Notes under the pieces: generated by a model | The model's input: only the letters and a program-made list of their open reading frames with translations | What the model was told of the DNA's origin: nothing | The model's database searches: none | In this document: one piece after another, positions 51,710 through 62,199 of the stretch | Numbering within the stretch: the first letter of the stretch is position 1 | Layout of the letters: every line of letters starts with the position of its first letter | Assembly (NCBI RefSeq): GCF_008831285.2 | Contig: NC_045148.1 | Coordinates: 19,831,002 to 19,895,001, forward strand | Reading direction: 5' to 3' | Length of the DNA: 64,000 bases | Source of the DNA: Nymphaea colorata | Taxonomy: Eukaryota > Streptophyta > Magnoliopsida > Nymphaeales > Nymphaeaceae | Position numbers and translations under genes: made by a program

Positions 51710-54700
51710 ATGGGCAAAATACCCTGTTGCTTCGTCTTCCTTGTGGTCCTTCTCCCGCCGCTGACACTCGCAGAGATGGCCGAGACTCCCTCTTGGTCCT
51801 GCCCCAGCAACTCAACCTACACGGCGAACAGCACCTTCGACCACAACCTGCGCCGCACATTGGCTTCTCTGGCAGCCAACGTTTCCCTCACCGGCTTCTA
51901 CAGCGCCACCGTGGGCAAGGAACCCGACCAAGTCATTGCTGCGGCTCAGTGCCGAGGCGACCTCGACGCCGAAGCTTGTCAGGCCTGTGTTTCCGAGTCT
52001 GCCACACAGGTCATTCAGCGCTGCCCCAGCAACAGAGCGGCAGTCTTTACCTTCCCGGGCTGCATCACGTACTACCGCGATACCAACTTTGCCATCCCTC
52101 AATGGTTCATGAATTTTTCTCTCCCGGGCCCTGGAGCTATCCCCGACCCCCAAAGATTCAGGCCGATACTCATTTCCTTCTTCAACAACCTCATAGTTTC
52201 CGCCACCACCAACCCTTCAGGACGATTCTTTTGGGGCGACAAGTTCCATTACACAAAAGACATTACTGTCTACGGCATGGCACAGTGCGTACAATACTTG
52301 GCACCACTTGACTGTAAGTCTTGCTTAGACAATGCCTTCAACCGAATGCTCAAAGATGTTGCAGGCAGACAAGGTGGTGCAACTTTTTATAACTTGGAAT
52401 GTTCTGTAAGATACGAGACATATCCCTTTTTCACTCCCTCATCTCACAAGATTGAACCTAGAAGTGTGAATTTCATCACGTCGAACTGCTCCCCACCAGC
52501 ATCTAGCGATATGGTTGGTACTCCCTATCACATAAACCTCAAGGCTCTGCTCTATTATCTGACAGACAAGGCATCTATCTCTGGCTTCTACAGCGACACC
52601 ATGGGCCTGGGCTCCAACCAAGTGTATGGCCAAGTCTTGTGCCAAGGCGACGTCCCTGTTGACGTTTGCTGGAATTGCACAGCCCAGGCTGCAACCAAAA
52701 TCCAAGAGCTGTGCCCCAAGAGTAGAAGCGCAATCATATGGCTTGACCGCTGCCAGCTGCGCTACTCCGACGTGAACTTCGCCGGCAGGGTAGATGTCTA
52801 TGACAGGGCATGCCAAACAGGATTGGGGGATTCATCCAACCCTGCCAACTTCACTCAGAGTTTGAGAATCCTCATCTCCAACCTGACCTCGCAGGCGACG
52901 GACAGCTCTTCCAGTCGCTTCTTTGCTGCTGGGGTTTCTGTGGTTGGTGAATCAGAGAAGATCTATGCTATGGTGCAGTGCGTGAGAGATATACCCGTGG
53001 ACCGATGTAAGTGGTGCCTGGATAACGCGGGCTCTGATATTGAAGGATGCTTTAATGGAAAACAAGGCGGTCGGATTCTCACCGGAAGCTGCAACCTAGC
53101 TTTTGGAGCGCATCCCTTCTTTTTCGGCGACCCTTCAGTGGTATCACTCCCGCAGCCCAATAATGGTGAGTCCCCACTCCTACTCGGCCGAATCACATGC
53201 TTAAAGAGAACTAAAATCCTAAACTCTAATACCTTTGGATCCGTTCGTTAGATGGTACCGTAGTATTACTGTTGTATGAAGCTGCCAAATAGAATTATAG
53301 AATTATAATACATGTGTTGGGGCCATATTCATGAAGAGTTACCTACCATTCTGCTTACCTTACCAAATGGACTCTTTGGTGAACGACTGTCACCATTATG
53401 AGCATTAATGGTTTTGAATGCGCCACTTTTATTGAGAACAGACTCGTCAAGCCAACTGTTTTTTTGTGGTGTCAGTCGTTTTCGAATGCATGGCCTGGCA
53501 GATGAAGACATCTACTCTCATCATTTTATCCCCAGCCTGGGGAAGCCAGCGTTGCATGTGTTTTTCTATTGGAGCACCAGAAACCAAAAAATGCAAAACA
53601 GAACAACTCAAAACAAAATTCAGCTGCTTCCTGAATCCCTTAGGAAGAGAAATAATTTTGTTGCTGTTGGCGGACTTTTGACGATGAAAACAGAGCCAAT
53701 CTATCTTCTCTGTTTATTAGCTTCTGGAATTGCATCTTTCTATTTGTGTTTTACCTGCCTCGTTGATCTTCATTTTAGTTCTGTTTAGGTTAGATCTTGT
53801 TTAGGTGCATTCCGTAGTCACAACTATCGTTTAACATTTTAAATAATCATACTCTTTCTCAGATACAATATGGTGAGTTTGAGAAATACAATAACATAAA
53901 AAAAATAAAAACTTAAAAATTAAAGAATAAATGAATTAATTAATAACCAAGAAGATAACATAAAAAAAGTAGGTAAACAATAAATAAAAATTAGAAAATA
54001 AAAACAAGCAGTTTGAGAAACCATCGACTTTTTTTGTTAACCAGAAGCATGTCTGCCTAATGGTGGTGCCCTTTTTTGTGCAATGTTTTTTGTAGCAATA
54101 CAATCCATGACACCCAAATTTGGCCATCTAACAATTTGAAAACCGTAGTTCATACCAACAGACTCGTTCGTGCATCTACTAATGCAGGGCATAAGCGTTG
54201 GTGGATATTTGTTATCATCAGCATCAGTGGAGGGGTAATCTTAGCCTCAGCCTGCGCATTGTGCTTGGTTCGTAAGAGACAGCAGAGTTCAAGTAAATTT
54301 TGATTTTTTCTTGAGAAACATTGTGGGTCCTCTTTCTCACTAAAAGCCATAATATTTCATGATTTACTACATCTTTATGACTTTCCAGGGAAGACAGAAT
54401 ATCAAGAAGCCTCTTCTGTTGATGCTGGGAGCATAAAAGAGAATGAGGATCACTGTAGTTTACCGCAAATCAGCCTAAGGACAATAGAAAATGCTACAGA
54501 CAATTTTTCAGAAGAAAATAAGCTAGGAGAAGGTGGATATGGCCCCGTTTATAAGGTAATTGGAGTTATCATATTCATTTCTCCCTGTTGTTCATTGATG
54601 AGGACAGCAAATTATTGTATAGAGATGCTCCTTGTAAATTGTAAAAGTAGTTTCTATTTCTGAGTTTCCTGATATGGGTCACTGTTTGTCCTTTTTTACA

Positions 54701-56300
54701 ACTTCTAACAAGGGTTTTTTTTTTTCTTTTCACGATTCCTTGCACTGTTCACTATCTCATGATGTGAAACGAAATAAGGACCATGATACTCTTCGATATT
54801 GTATATATCACTAGGAAAAGCTTCAGAGGATACATATCCCTAATTACATACTTTAAATCTGATTTCAATGGTTAATACTTGTAATTAGGCCTGTGGCCCT
54901 GTCAATATCTGATGATTCAACAATATGAGAATTCTCAAAGTAAAGGTAAATTTTGTCCCAAAAATAGAATTTTCTATACGATGAGCAGCAATAGCTGAAT
55001 ACGGTTGGCTTTTGTTAGAATTAGAAAAACATAACAAGGAGTGAGTTTCTCAACCAGGGAAAGCTTGCCAATGGACAAGAAGTAGCTGTGAAGAGGCTGT
55101 CTGTGACCTCTGGGCAAGGTCTAAACGAATTCAAGAATGAAGTTGGGTTGATATCCAAACTTCAACATAGAAACCTGGTTAAGCTGAGCGGTTGCTGCTT
55201 GGAAAACGGGGAGAAGCTGCTGATATATGAATATATGCCCAATGGAAGCCTCGATGCCTTGCTGAAAGGTTAGCTTCTTTATTTCTTTCCCCACATACAT
55301 GTGAAACCTTTGGAAAAGAGTGGGACATAAAATTTGGCTAACAAAGAGGGAATAGCGTAATGATTCTTCGCAAAAATTTGGCTTGGTAGGTACGGAACTT
55401 GTATGAGGGAGAGAGAGAGAAAGAGAGGTTAATCTAGTCAAACATTACACTGTGCAGATGCAGAAGGTCGAATACAATTGGATTGGGAAAAGAGGTTCAA
55501 TATCATCATTGGAATTGCAAGGGGAATCCTTTATCTTCACCAAGATTCTCGACTGAACATCATTCACCGGGATCTCAAGGCTGGCAATGTGTTGCTGGAT
55601 GAGCAACTGAATCCAAAGATTTCTGACTTTGGACTGGCAAGGATTTTCAGTGGAGTTCATGGACAAGAAACTACCAATGTTGTTGTTGGAACATAGTAAG
55701 TGCAAGATTACCGTGAATCTTTATTACCTCGCTAGACTTTAAATGATCGCTACTACTTCTCCCCTTTTGTTCTTAAATTTTCAAAATCCGAGTGTTATGG
55801 TCTTCAGCAGTGTTTTGTCTCTAAGTCATTTCCTCCATGTATGAGTCGAAACATCCAAATAACTTGCAGACTTTGGTCACTGAAAAGTTGGAACTATAGG
55901 CTTTTTTCTGATCTCATCTCTTTTTGTCAAAACACAACAGTGGCAAGTCCAAAATTCTATCTAGAAACACTTTGAATCATGCATGTGAACTGGGTAATTT
56001 TGTGACTTTTGTCTGATCAGTAGTCAAGGGGCCTTTCTTTTTCCCGATTGGTAAACTGGCACTCCTGCGGATACCTCCTGTGAAGCTGCCATCATCCTTA
56101 GCTATGTTAGAAGGAAGTAACTCACTTTCATTTCTCATTTCAGCGGATATATGGCTCCAGAGTATGCGATGGATGGTGTGTTCTCTATCAAATCTGATGT
56201 CTATAGCTTTGGCATTTTGTTGCTGGAAATCATCAGCGGCCAACTGAATGCAAGTTTTAGTGCTACTCATCATGCTCGTAGTCTTGTCGTGCATGTAAAC

Positions 56301-56348
<48 letters not shown>

Positions 56349-56708
56349 GTAAGCCTCTCTCTCTCTCTCTCATTAACAAAAATTTGTTTGCTTATTTTAA
56401 TTAATGTCGGCAAACAGGCCTGGAGCTTGTGGGGTCTACAGAAAGGGGCAGAATTCATTGATCCGGTCTTGAAACACACAAGTTCAACAACTGAAATTAT
56501 AAGATGTCTGAAAATTGGCTTGCTTTGCATTCAAGAAGATGCTGCAAGCAGGCCAACCATGTCCACTGTGGTTCTCATGCTTGCCAACAACCCTGTGGAT
56601 ATTCCCATGCCCGGCCAACCTGCATTTGTCCAAGGGAATAGCGTGGAATCAACTGAGGAGCTTTCTGCTGGAATGGGGTGTGGAAGTACTTTTAACAGTG
56701 CAAGGTAA
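51710..56708 (+). CDS. CRK5: cysteine-rich receptor-like kinase with four DUF26 domains
   Basis: Predicted receptor Ser/Thr kinase of 872 residues. Exons: 51710-53165, 54188-54292, 54389-54555, 55058-55268, 55458-55695, 56144-56294, 56418-56708; phases all fit. Exon 1 (1,456 bases) encodes a signal peptide starting MGKIPCC and four motifs: [52 protein letters not shown]. Exon 2 gives [15 protein letters not shown] and the membrane helix. The kinase has [15 protein letters not shown] (Lys588), HRDLK (Asp685), DFG (703-705) and APEYAM. The tail ends FNSAR, as in CRK3. No lesion was seen. Promoter and exon similarity make CRK3 its nearest relative, so CRK5 may keep the function that CRK3 lost. 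The ligand is unknown; a role in extracellular sensing or defence is inferred from the family. Confidence 0.93.
56300..56372 (+). repeat. Compound (CT)n(AT)n(CT)n microsatellite after the CRK5 exon 6 donor
   Basis: The CT tract at the conserved place is here split by an AT repeat and followed by a second GTAAGCCTCTCT copy, suggesting a local duplication of the donor region. The repeated GTAAGC is a possible decoy 5' splice site. Confidence 0.85.
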
Positions 56709-56815
56709 AGGTACCAAATATTTTGTATGAATAAAGTGGTTGTGATGCGTATGCTTAAGCATCTTGAGGCCTGTGATGGTTGTGCGAGGTGGTGCATCAC
56801 ATTCTTGTATTCATC

Positions 56816-56821
56816 AATAAA
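56816..56821 (+). terminator. Candidate poly(A) signal of CRK5
   Basis: AATAAA lies about 108 bases after the CRK5 stop, in the same context as the signal after CRK2. Confidence 0.55.
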
Positions 56822-57325
56822 GCTTTTATTTACAATGTGACAAGAAGTTGCTGCACTCAAGAGGCTTGTCATGGTCAGTTGATTACTTTAGGCATCTCAT
56901 TGCAAAAATTGATGGAGAAAGTTATGATTGCTTCAACTCCGCCTAAATTTTTCAAACAAAAAAAATACGATTCTTCAAACCCACACATTACATTTGGAAA
57001 TCATAAAAAACACTACTTTCTTCCCTTCCGATTACATCTCTTACACCAAGACAAACATGCCAATAAAGATTGAGTGAATGTCACTATCGAAGAGTCCTTA
57101 TCAATCTCATTAAAAACCAAAAATATATATATATATATTGGAGTAATTTTTATCTGGGAAATGCTCCTTTTCATGTTCATATGTCTTCAAAATTTTTCCT
57201 CCTTAGCTAATCAGATCAAGGGTTGTATATATGTTTAATCCTCACCAATCTCATTTAAAAAAATATATATTTGACTAATTTTCATATGGGAAATGCTCGT
57301 TTTTCATGTTCTTATGTCTTTTACA

Positions 57326-57370
<45 letters not shown>

Positions 57371-57840
57371 AAAGAGAGAAAGAGAGAGCCACTAAAATAG
57401 AAATTCATTCTATAGTGACAAACTATCACCAAACAATTGTCATCAAAAGAAAAAAAACTTAAAATCTCAAAAGAGAAACAACTTAGCAAAGAAAGCGAGA
57501 GCAAATAAAATGGTGAACAGAAAGCCAATCTGAACAAAAAGCAAGATGAGGAGGAGGAGGGGAAAGAGAAAGCTAGTAAAAGGACAAAGTCATCTTGCAG
57601 CCAATTCGAAGAGCAAGGTGCACATCTGCCCTTCAGAATGCATAACATAAGCAACACTCGCTGTTGTGTTCCATGAACATATGTTTGTACTGTTCTTCCC
57701 AAAACCTACCACCAACAGTAAATGAGCCAAGACCGTCAGGTAAATTACCAACCACTCTAATCGAAGGTGAAGGTGAAAAGAGAACAAACTGCCTTGAGGA
57801 GAGGGGAGACCAAAGGATTGGGGGGAGGGAAGGCCAGACG
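56822..57840. other. CRK5 3' flank, no gene supported
   Basis: Up to about 57070 it resembles the flanks after CRK2 and CRK4. AT microsatellites lie at about 57122-57140 and 57331-57368. The segment 57400-57800 looks like a more diverged version of the flank at 23620-24000. Open frames on the - strand here have no known family. Confidence 0.5.
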
Positions 57841-58040
57841 CAGGGGCGGAGCTAGGATTTTCTTGAGGGGCGGGCCGATAGTCCAACCTCCAAATCCGAG
57901 TAGGGCCAACTGAATTTAAATCCAAAAAATACATGGTGCAATTAAAAAAATTTATTTTTTTCAATGTAATTTTTTTTTTTCATTGGCCGGGGTGGGGCTG
58001 GGGCCATGGCCTAGGCGGGGCCCCCCTCCCTCCACCCCAG
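57841..58040. mobile_element. hAT-like MITE, 200 bp
   Basis: It begins CAGGGGCGGAGCTAGG and ends CCCTCCACCCCAG, imperfect terminal inverted repeats. It is flanked by an 8-bp duplication with one mismatch, GCCAGACG (57833-57840) and GCCAGAAG (58041-58048). An 8-bp target site and CAGGGG termini fit a non-autonomous hAT element. It has no coding capacity. A related fragment is at 41878-42051. Confidence 0.75.
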
Positions 58041-58048
58041 GCCAGAAG

Positions 58049-59379
58049 GTAGCAAACAAGTGACAAGAGAAATGGTAGTGAACAAAAAAATAGTCTATTG
58101 ACTCTACAACAAAGAGGCAAAGAGGACACTAGTTAGCGAGGTAGATCCTAAGGCATTAGAAATGGTTCAAGTTATTGATGTGTCCAGCAAGGGAGAGAAG
58201 GACAGAAATGATATTGTTCAAATGATGATTCCTTAATTTAAATATTTCACAAATTAAATAAACTGCAAATTTTGACAAAAATGGGAAAAGCAAGCTTCGT
58301 CACAAAATCTCAATTGGCACCACATATAGTCTAAAACAGCTTATTTGGCTACGTAAATTAGTGAAAAATGAACAAGAGTTGAAGAAGCAAACTAATCACC
58401 ATATAAAGAACGAAGCACACGGGCTGTCGGGATGAATCTGACTTGCTATGTCGATGGGGTCGAGCATTTATTATGCAGTTACTCCCTTTATGCTTTTAAG
58501 GAATCAACTCCCAGCTTAACGGGGAGTGATAAACTAACATGATACTTTTGGCACCAAACCAAAATGCGAGGAGATTATATGCATAGCCATTTACTTAATT
58601 ACACATTTGTGGAAGCACGTGTGGTGTGAGTTTTTATACACATTTGTCCGGCTAGTCGGTCCCCGCCACTTCATGTCGACCTGGTCAAACCAGCTAACTA
58701 TTTTATTGGGCCAAGCCAAGCCCGACCACTTTGGGCAAGTGGGTCACTCTTTTAATCTGGACTAAGCCTGCTATGGGCCGGTAACTGGTCGAGCCTATCG
58801 GGTACTCAGCTCGATGCCTACCCTTGGTTTTGGGTATGTTTTTAGCGTGCATGTTGTCCAATGAAAAACTAGGTGCTAATAAGAAAATTGGATGACTGGA
58901 AGATGGTGTTAAGGTTGGCCTTGCATCCTTAACTGCTCTATTTATGTATCTCGGCTAGTACCCTATATGCAATAGCAGAGCTACCATGGGGTAGGTGTGG
59001 GCAACTGCCCACCTCAGCCTGTGTAAACCTTTGTAAAATTTTTATTTTATCATGTGTTACATTGAGGCCTAACCATATGTGGTGCAAACCAATGCTTTGT
59101 AACTCTACATTCACCCAATTCATTACAATAATAAGATGGTTAGAACTTTATGAGAACTTTTTATCTCGCTCTGCCGCTAAAATTTAGTAAGTGTTCCAAC
59201 ATGCATTGATTCTCATGATTGTTGAAATGGTTAACATTTACAGATTCTTATTTGGTTTGACCCATTACAAATTCTACTTCGATGGCCAGGTGTAAATGCA
59301 TCTATGTCTAATATTTGGATTTGGTGGCTAAAACACTTGTTTCTTTCTTTTGTAGACGCGTTGGAAGTCGGCAGACCGC
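58049..59379. other. Intergenic stretch, no gene supported
   Basis: No gene is supported. At 58650-58830 there are GGGCCAAGCCAAGCCCG-type words like those near 17280-17370 and 36710-36780, probably a dispersed repeat. Confidence 0.5.
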
Positions 59380-60681
59380 CACCACAGTATGCCAACAAAA
59401 GTTAGACTATTATTGAATTTTCGACGTTCTTCAAGTTGATAATATTAAACTGGGGTTCTTGTAAACGATTTTTTTTGGTTAATTTCTTTCTATTATTATT
59501 TTATTCAATAATTCCAATACGCAGATTCATTAAGAGATTAAAGATCATAAAACTTTATGAGATTAAATCAAGAAATTTGACTTTCTCATACTCGGAAGAA
59601 AAAGCAAAGGAGAAGTATTCCAGCACCATGGTGGTTTAAGCTTGACTACTCGGGCAGATCTTTCCTAGAACGTAGCTGGTACAAATATATAACGATTATT
59701 AAGATGAATGCACACAGTACACAACGTCCCTCACCTAATTCTCAGCGAAATTGAGATAATGGTTACCGGATACGCATCTCTCACCATCTGAGCAACGAGC
59801 TCCGGTGAATTGTCCGAACACAGCCGCTACCCGCAGTCCCCACATGGATTTAATCATAGCCAGATAAAAATGCCAATTTCAATTGGTATCAGTATAACAG
59901 AACTGCCTCCGTTCTGACTCCAATATTGGTTGCCAACAAAGTAGGAGAAATTAAGGATCTTAATCTCGCCTTTTCATAGAACAGATAGTACTGTGGAAGT
60001 GAATATAATTCATTGTTTTGTGTTAAAATCAGTTTGTAAGTGAAACCAACAAAACAGAGACAGAGCTCAGCAATTTCAGGGAACTCGTGGTGGAAAAGGA
60101 CTCGAGTCGAATACCAGACATTTCGTTTGCTAAAGTGGAGATCTGTTGAATGCATTAAGTAATCTGTATGTGGCATTGCGTTAATCAATCAGTCCAATGA
60201 GTGCAAAAAATGCATTGCATCCCAAGAATCAAAGTTCTGAGATCTAATTCTAAGAAAACTTAACCATCGATCCACATCATTTGGAACTTTGAAGTTGCTC
60301 ATTGAACTATTTTTCTACTCTGAATCGTATTTGACAAGAATCTGAAATTCAGAGGCAAGTTTTCAAGTTATACAATCGTTACTTCGCATATCCAAGGGTT
60401 AAACTTCCGAATGGGCGACTAAAAGATTTATTTTTGAAACGCAAAGGACGGAAATGGCAACTAGGTGGTGCAATCTATATGGAGGAGGCCGCCATGAGTC
60501 CCCACAAGATCACTGTTCTTGATTTTCCATCGTTGTACGATGTCATGGACAACAAGATTTAAGGCAGCAATGTGGACGAAGGAGAGAAACCACCCAGTTA
60601 ACTTCATCCGCAGTACTTCATCCCTCCTCCTCTTTCTTTCCTTCTGGTTCCAATCACACACGAATTTTCATATTTTATCAT
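59380..60681 (+). promoter_or_regulatory. Orphan CRK 5' flank, type A (sixth unit)
   Basis: Blocks align in order with 1320-2260 upstream of CRK1: the TATGCCAACAAAAG word, a TTAAGAGAT word, ACGATTATTAAGATGAATG, a TGAATGCATTAA region and the conserved ATGAGTCCCCACAAGATC block (60494-60511). Near 60670-60681 it still follows the CRK2 and CRK4 leaders to within roughly 45 bases of where their ATG lies. There the copia element starts. The coding exons are not in this window. Confidence 0.65.
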
Positions 60682-60935
60682 TGTTAGGAGGTCACTCCAG
60701 AAAGTTCAGAATCAGTTACGAAACAACTGTAATATAGCTGCCTACAGCTGTATCCCATTGACAATGAGTCTTATACATGTATATACATCTCTGCTACATA
60801 TTGTATATATGTATCTGATAAATGAGAATACGAGTATTGCTCTCTCGCATAACATTAGCTCTTTCTCTCTTTCTCTCTGTTACCTTACGTTTCCAATTTG
60901 TTCTTCCATCTCAACTACTACCTTCCCCAACTCCA
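60682..60935 (+). repeat. 5' LTR of the right-edge copia element
   Basis: TGTTAGGAGG to about CAACTCCA. The start is fixed by loss of similarity to the CRK flank; the end is inferred from the next CA before the primer-binding site and is approximate. It contains a CTCTTTCTCTC-rich stretch. Confidence 0.65.
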
Positions 60936-60938
60936 AGA

Positions 60939-60950
60939 TGGTATCAGAGC
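60939..60950 (+). other. Primer-binding site of the right-edge copia element
   Basis: TGGTATCAGAGC, matching initiator tRNA-Met, lies three bases after the inferred LTR end. Confidence 0.88.
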
Positions 60951-61200
60951 CAAGCAGGCATGCTGAAATCTCATCCTCTCAAGGGCAGACGTAAACACCT
61001 ACAGCTGATCAAGCGACAAGTCCTCAACGTTGTGGTTTCCGTAGGTGTCGACGGCCTCCCAAAGTTTAGGGAAGCTTAGGGCTTTTGTTCCTGCACAAAA
61101 GGAGGGAAGAACTCACGGGCTAGGTCTCGGCTTTCTGGTCTTGGCTTCCCAACTGGAACTGTGGGCGTGGATTCTGCAGCTTGAGGGATTCTTAGTAGTG

Positions 61201-62060
61201 ATGGCAGAATCAGAAAATCAAAACCCTCAAATCTCTACTGTGAAAGCAGTAATGAAGGAGTCAGATCCGGCTCTCAAAATCACCACAACACCTCTCAACG
61301 GTGGAAACTATGTGGTGTGGGCGAAATCAGCAAGCTTATACCTCTGTGGAAAGTCAAAAATCGGCTACATCAATGGAAAGATTACAGCTCCTGAGAAAGA
61401 CGATCTGAGTTACGAAGAATGGGAAGCTAACGATCGAGTTGTAATGTCGTGGTTGTTAAACTCAATGGAGCCCACCATTGCAGAGAGCTTTCTATTCCTT
61501 GATTCGGCCAAAGAAATCTGGGACACCCTAGCAGAGATCTATGGTGAAGGCCAAAACCTAGCCAGGGTCTATCTCCTCCAACAGGATATCGCACGATTTA
61601 CCAAAGGAGAGAAGCAATTTCATGTATATCTAAGCTCCTTTAAAGCGATGTGGGATGAACTATCCCAATATCGTCCCCTCATTCCAGATATGGAAGTGCT
61701 GAAACAGAGAGCTAATGAAGATAAAGTGTTCAAACTTCTCGCAGGGTAAGGAGCAGAGTTCGACTATCTAAAAAGTCAGATTCTCATGTCTTCTCCTCTC
61801 CCGTCCTTCAACAATGTCTATTCCATCATACAACGAGAAGAAACCAGGCGAAAAGTCACGAAAACTGAAGACGAATTCAAGAAAGAACATGTGCCTACTG
61901 ACAAGGTTGCATTTGTCGCTAAGACAGAAACACCCCAGACTGCACCAAGAGACAAGAGCAACTTCACAGTTGATACCAGGTTCGGTCGATGACGAAGCTC
62001 TCTGTTCTGTACTTATTGCAAAAAACAAGGCCACACTAGGGAACGTTGCTGGAACCTGAA
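61201..62060 (+). pseudogene. Copia gag remnant
   Basis: From ATG 61201 the frame reads MAESENQNPQ and then a copia gag (LNGGNYVVWAKSASLYL, WDTLAEIYGEGQNLARVY, LQQDIARFTKGEKQF) to a TAA at 61747. It continues after the stop (SQILMSSPLPSFNNVYSIIQ) to a second stop near 61990. A CCHC knuckle, CTYCKKQGHTRERC, is at about 62010-62051. The breaks show a dead gag. Confidence 0.85.
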
Positions 62061-62199
62061 TGGCCGTCCAAACAAAGGGAGATGACAAATTCGTAATTCT
62101 GGACTCAGACGTGAAGATGACATTGCTGAACTCACACGTCTACTCAAACAAATTACCTGCAGCAATCTTGCTATTACAACTAAACTGGGAACAGAAAAA

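Noticed and set aside
57304-57964. Minus-strand open frames downstream of CRK5
   Set aside because: They cross a microsatellite and part of a MITE and show no domain. They look like decayed repeat sequence.
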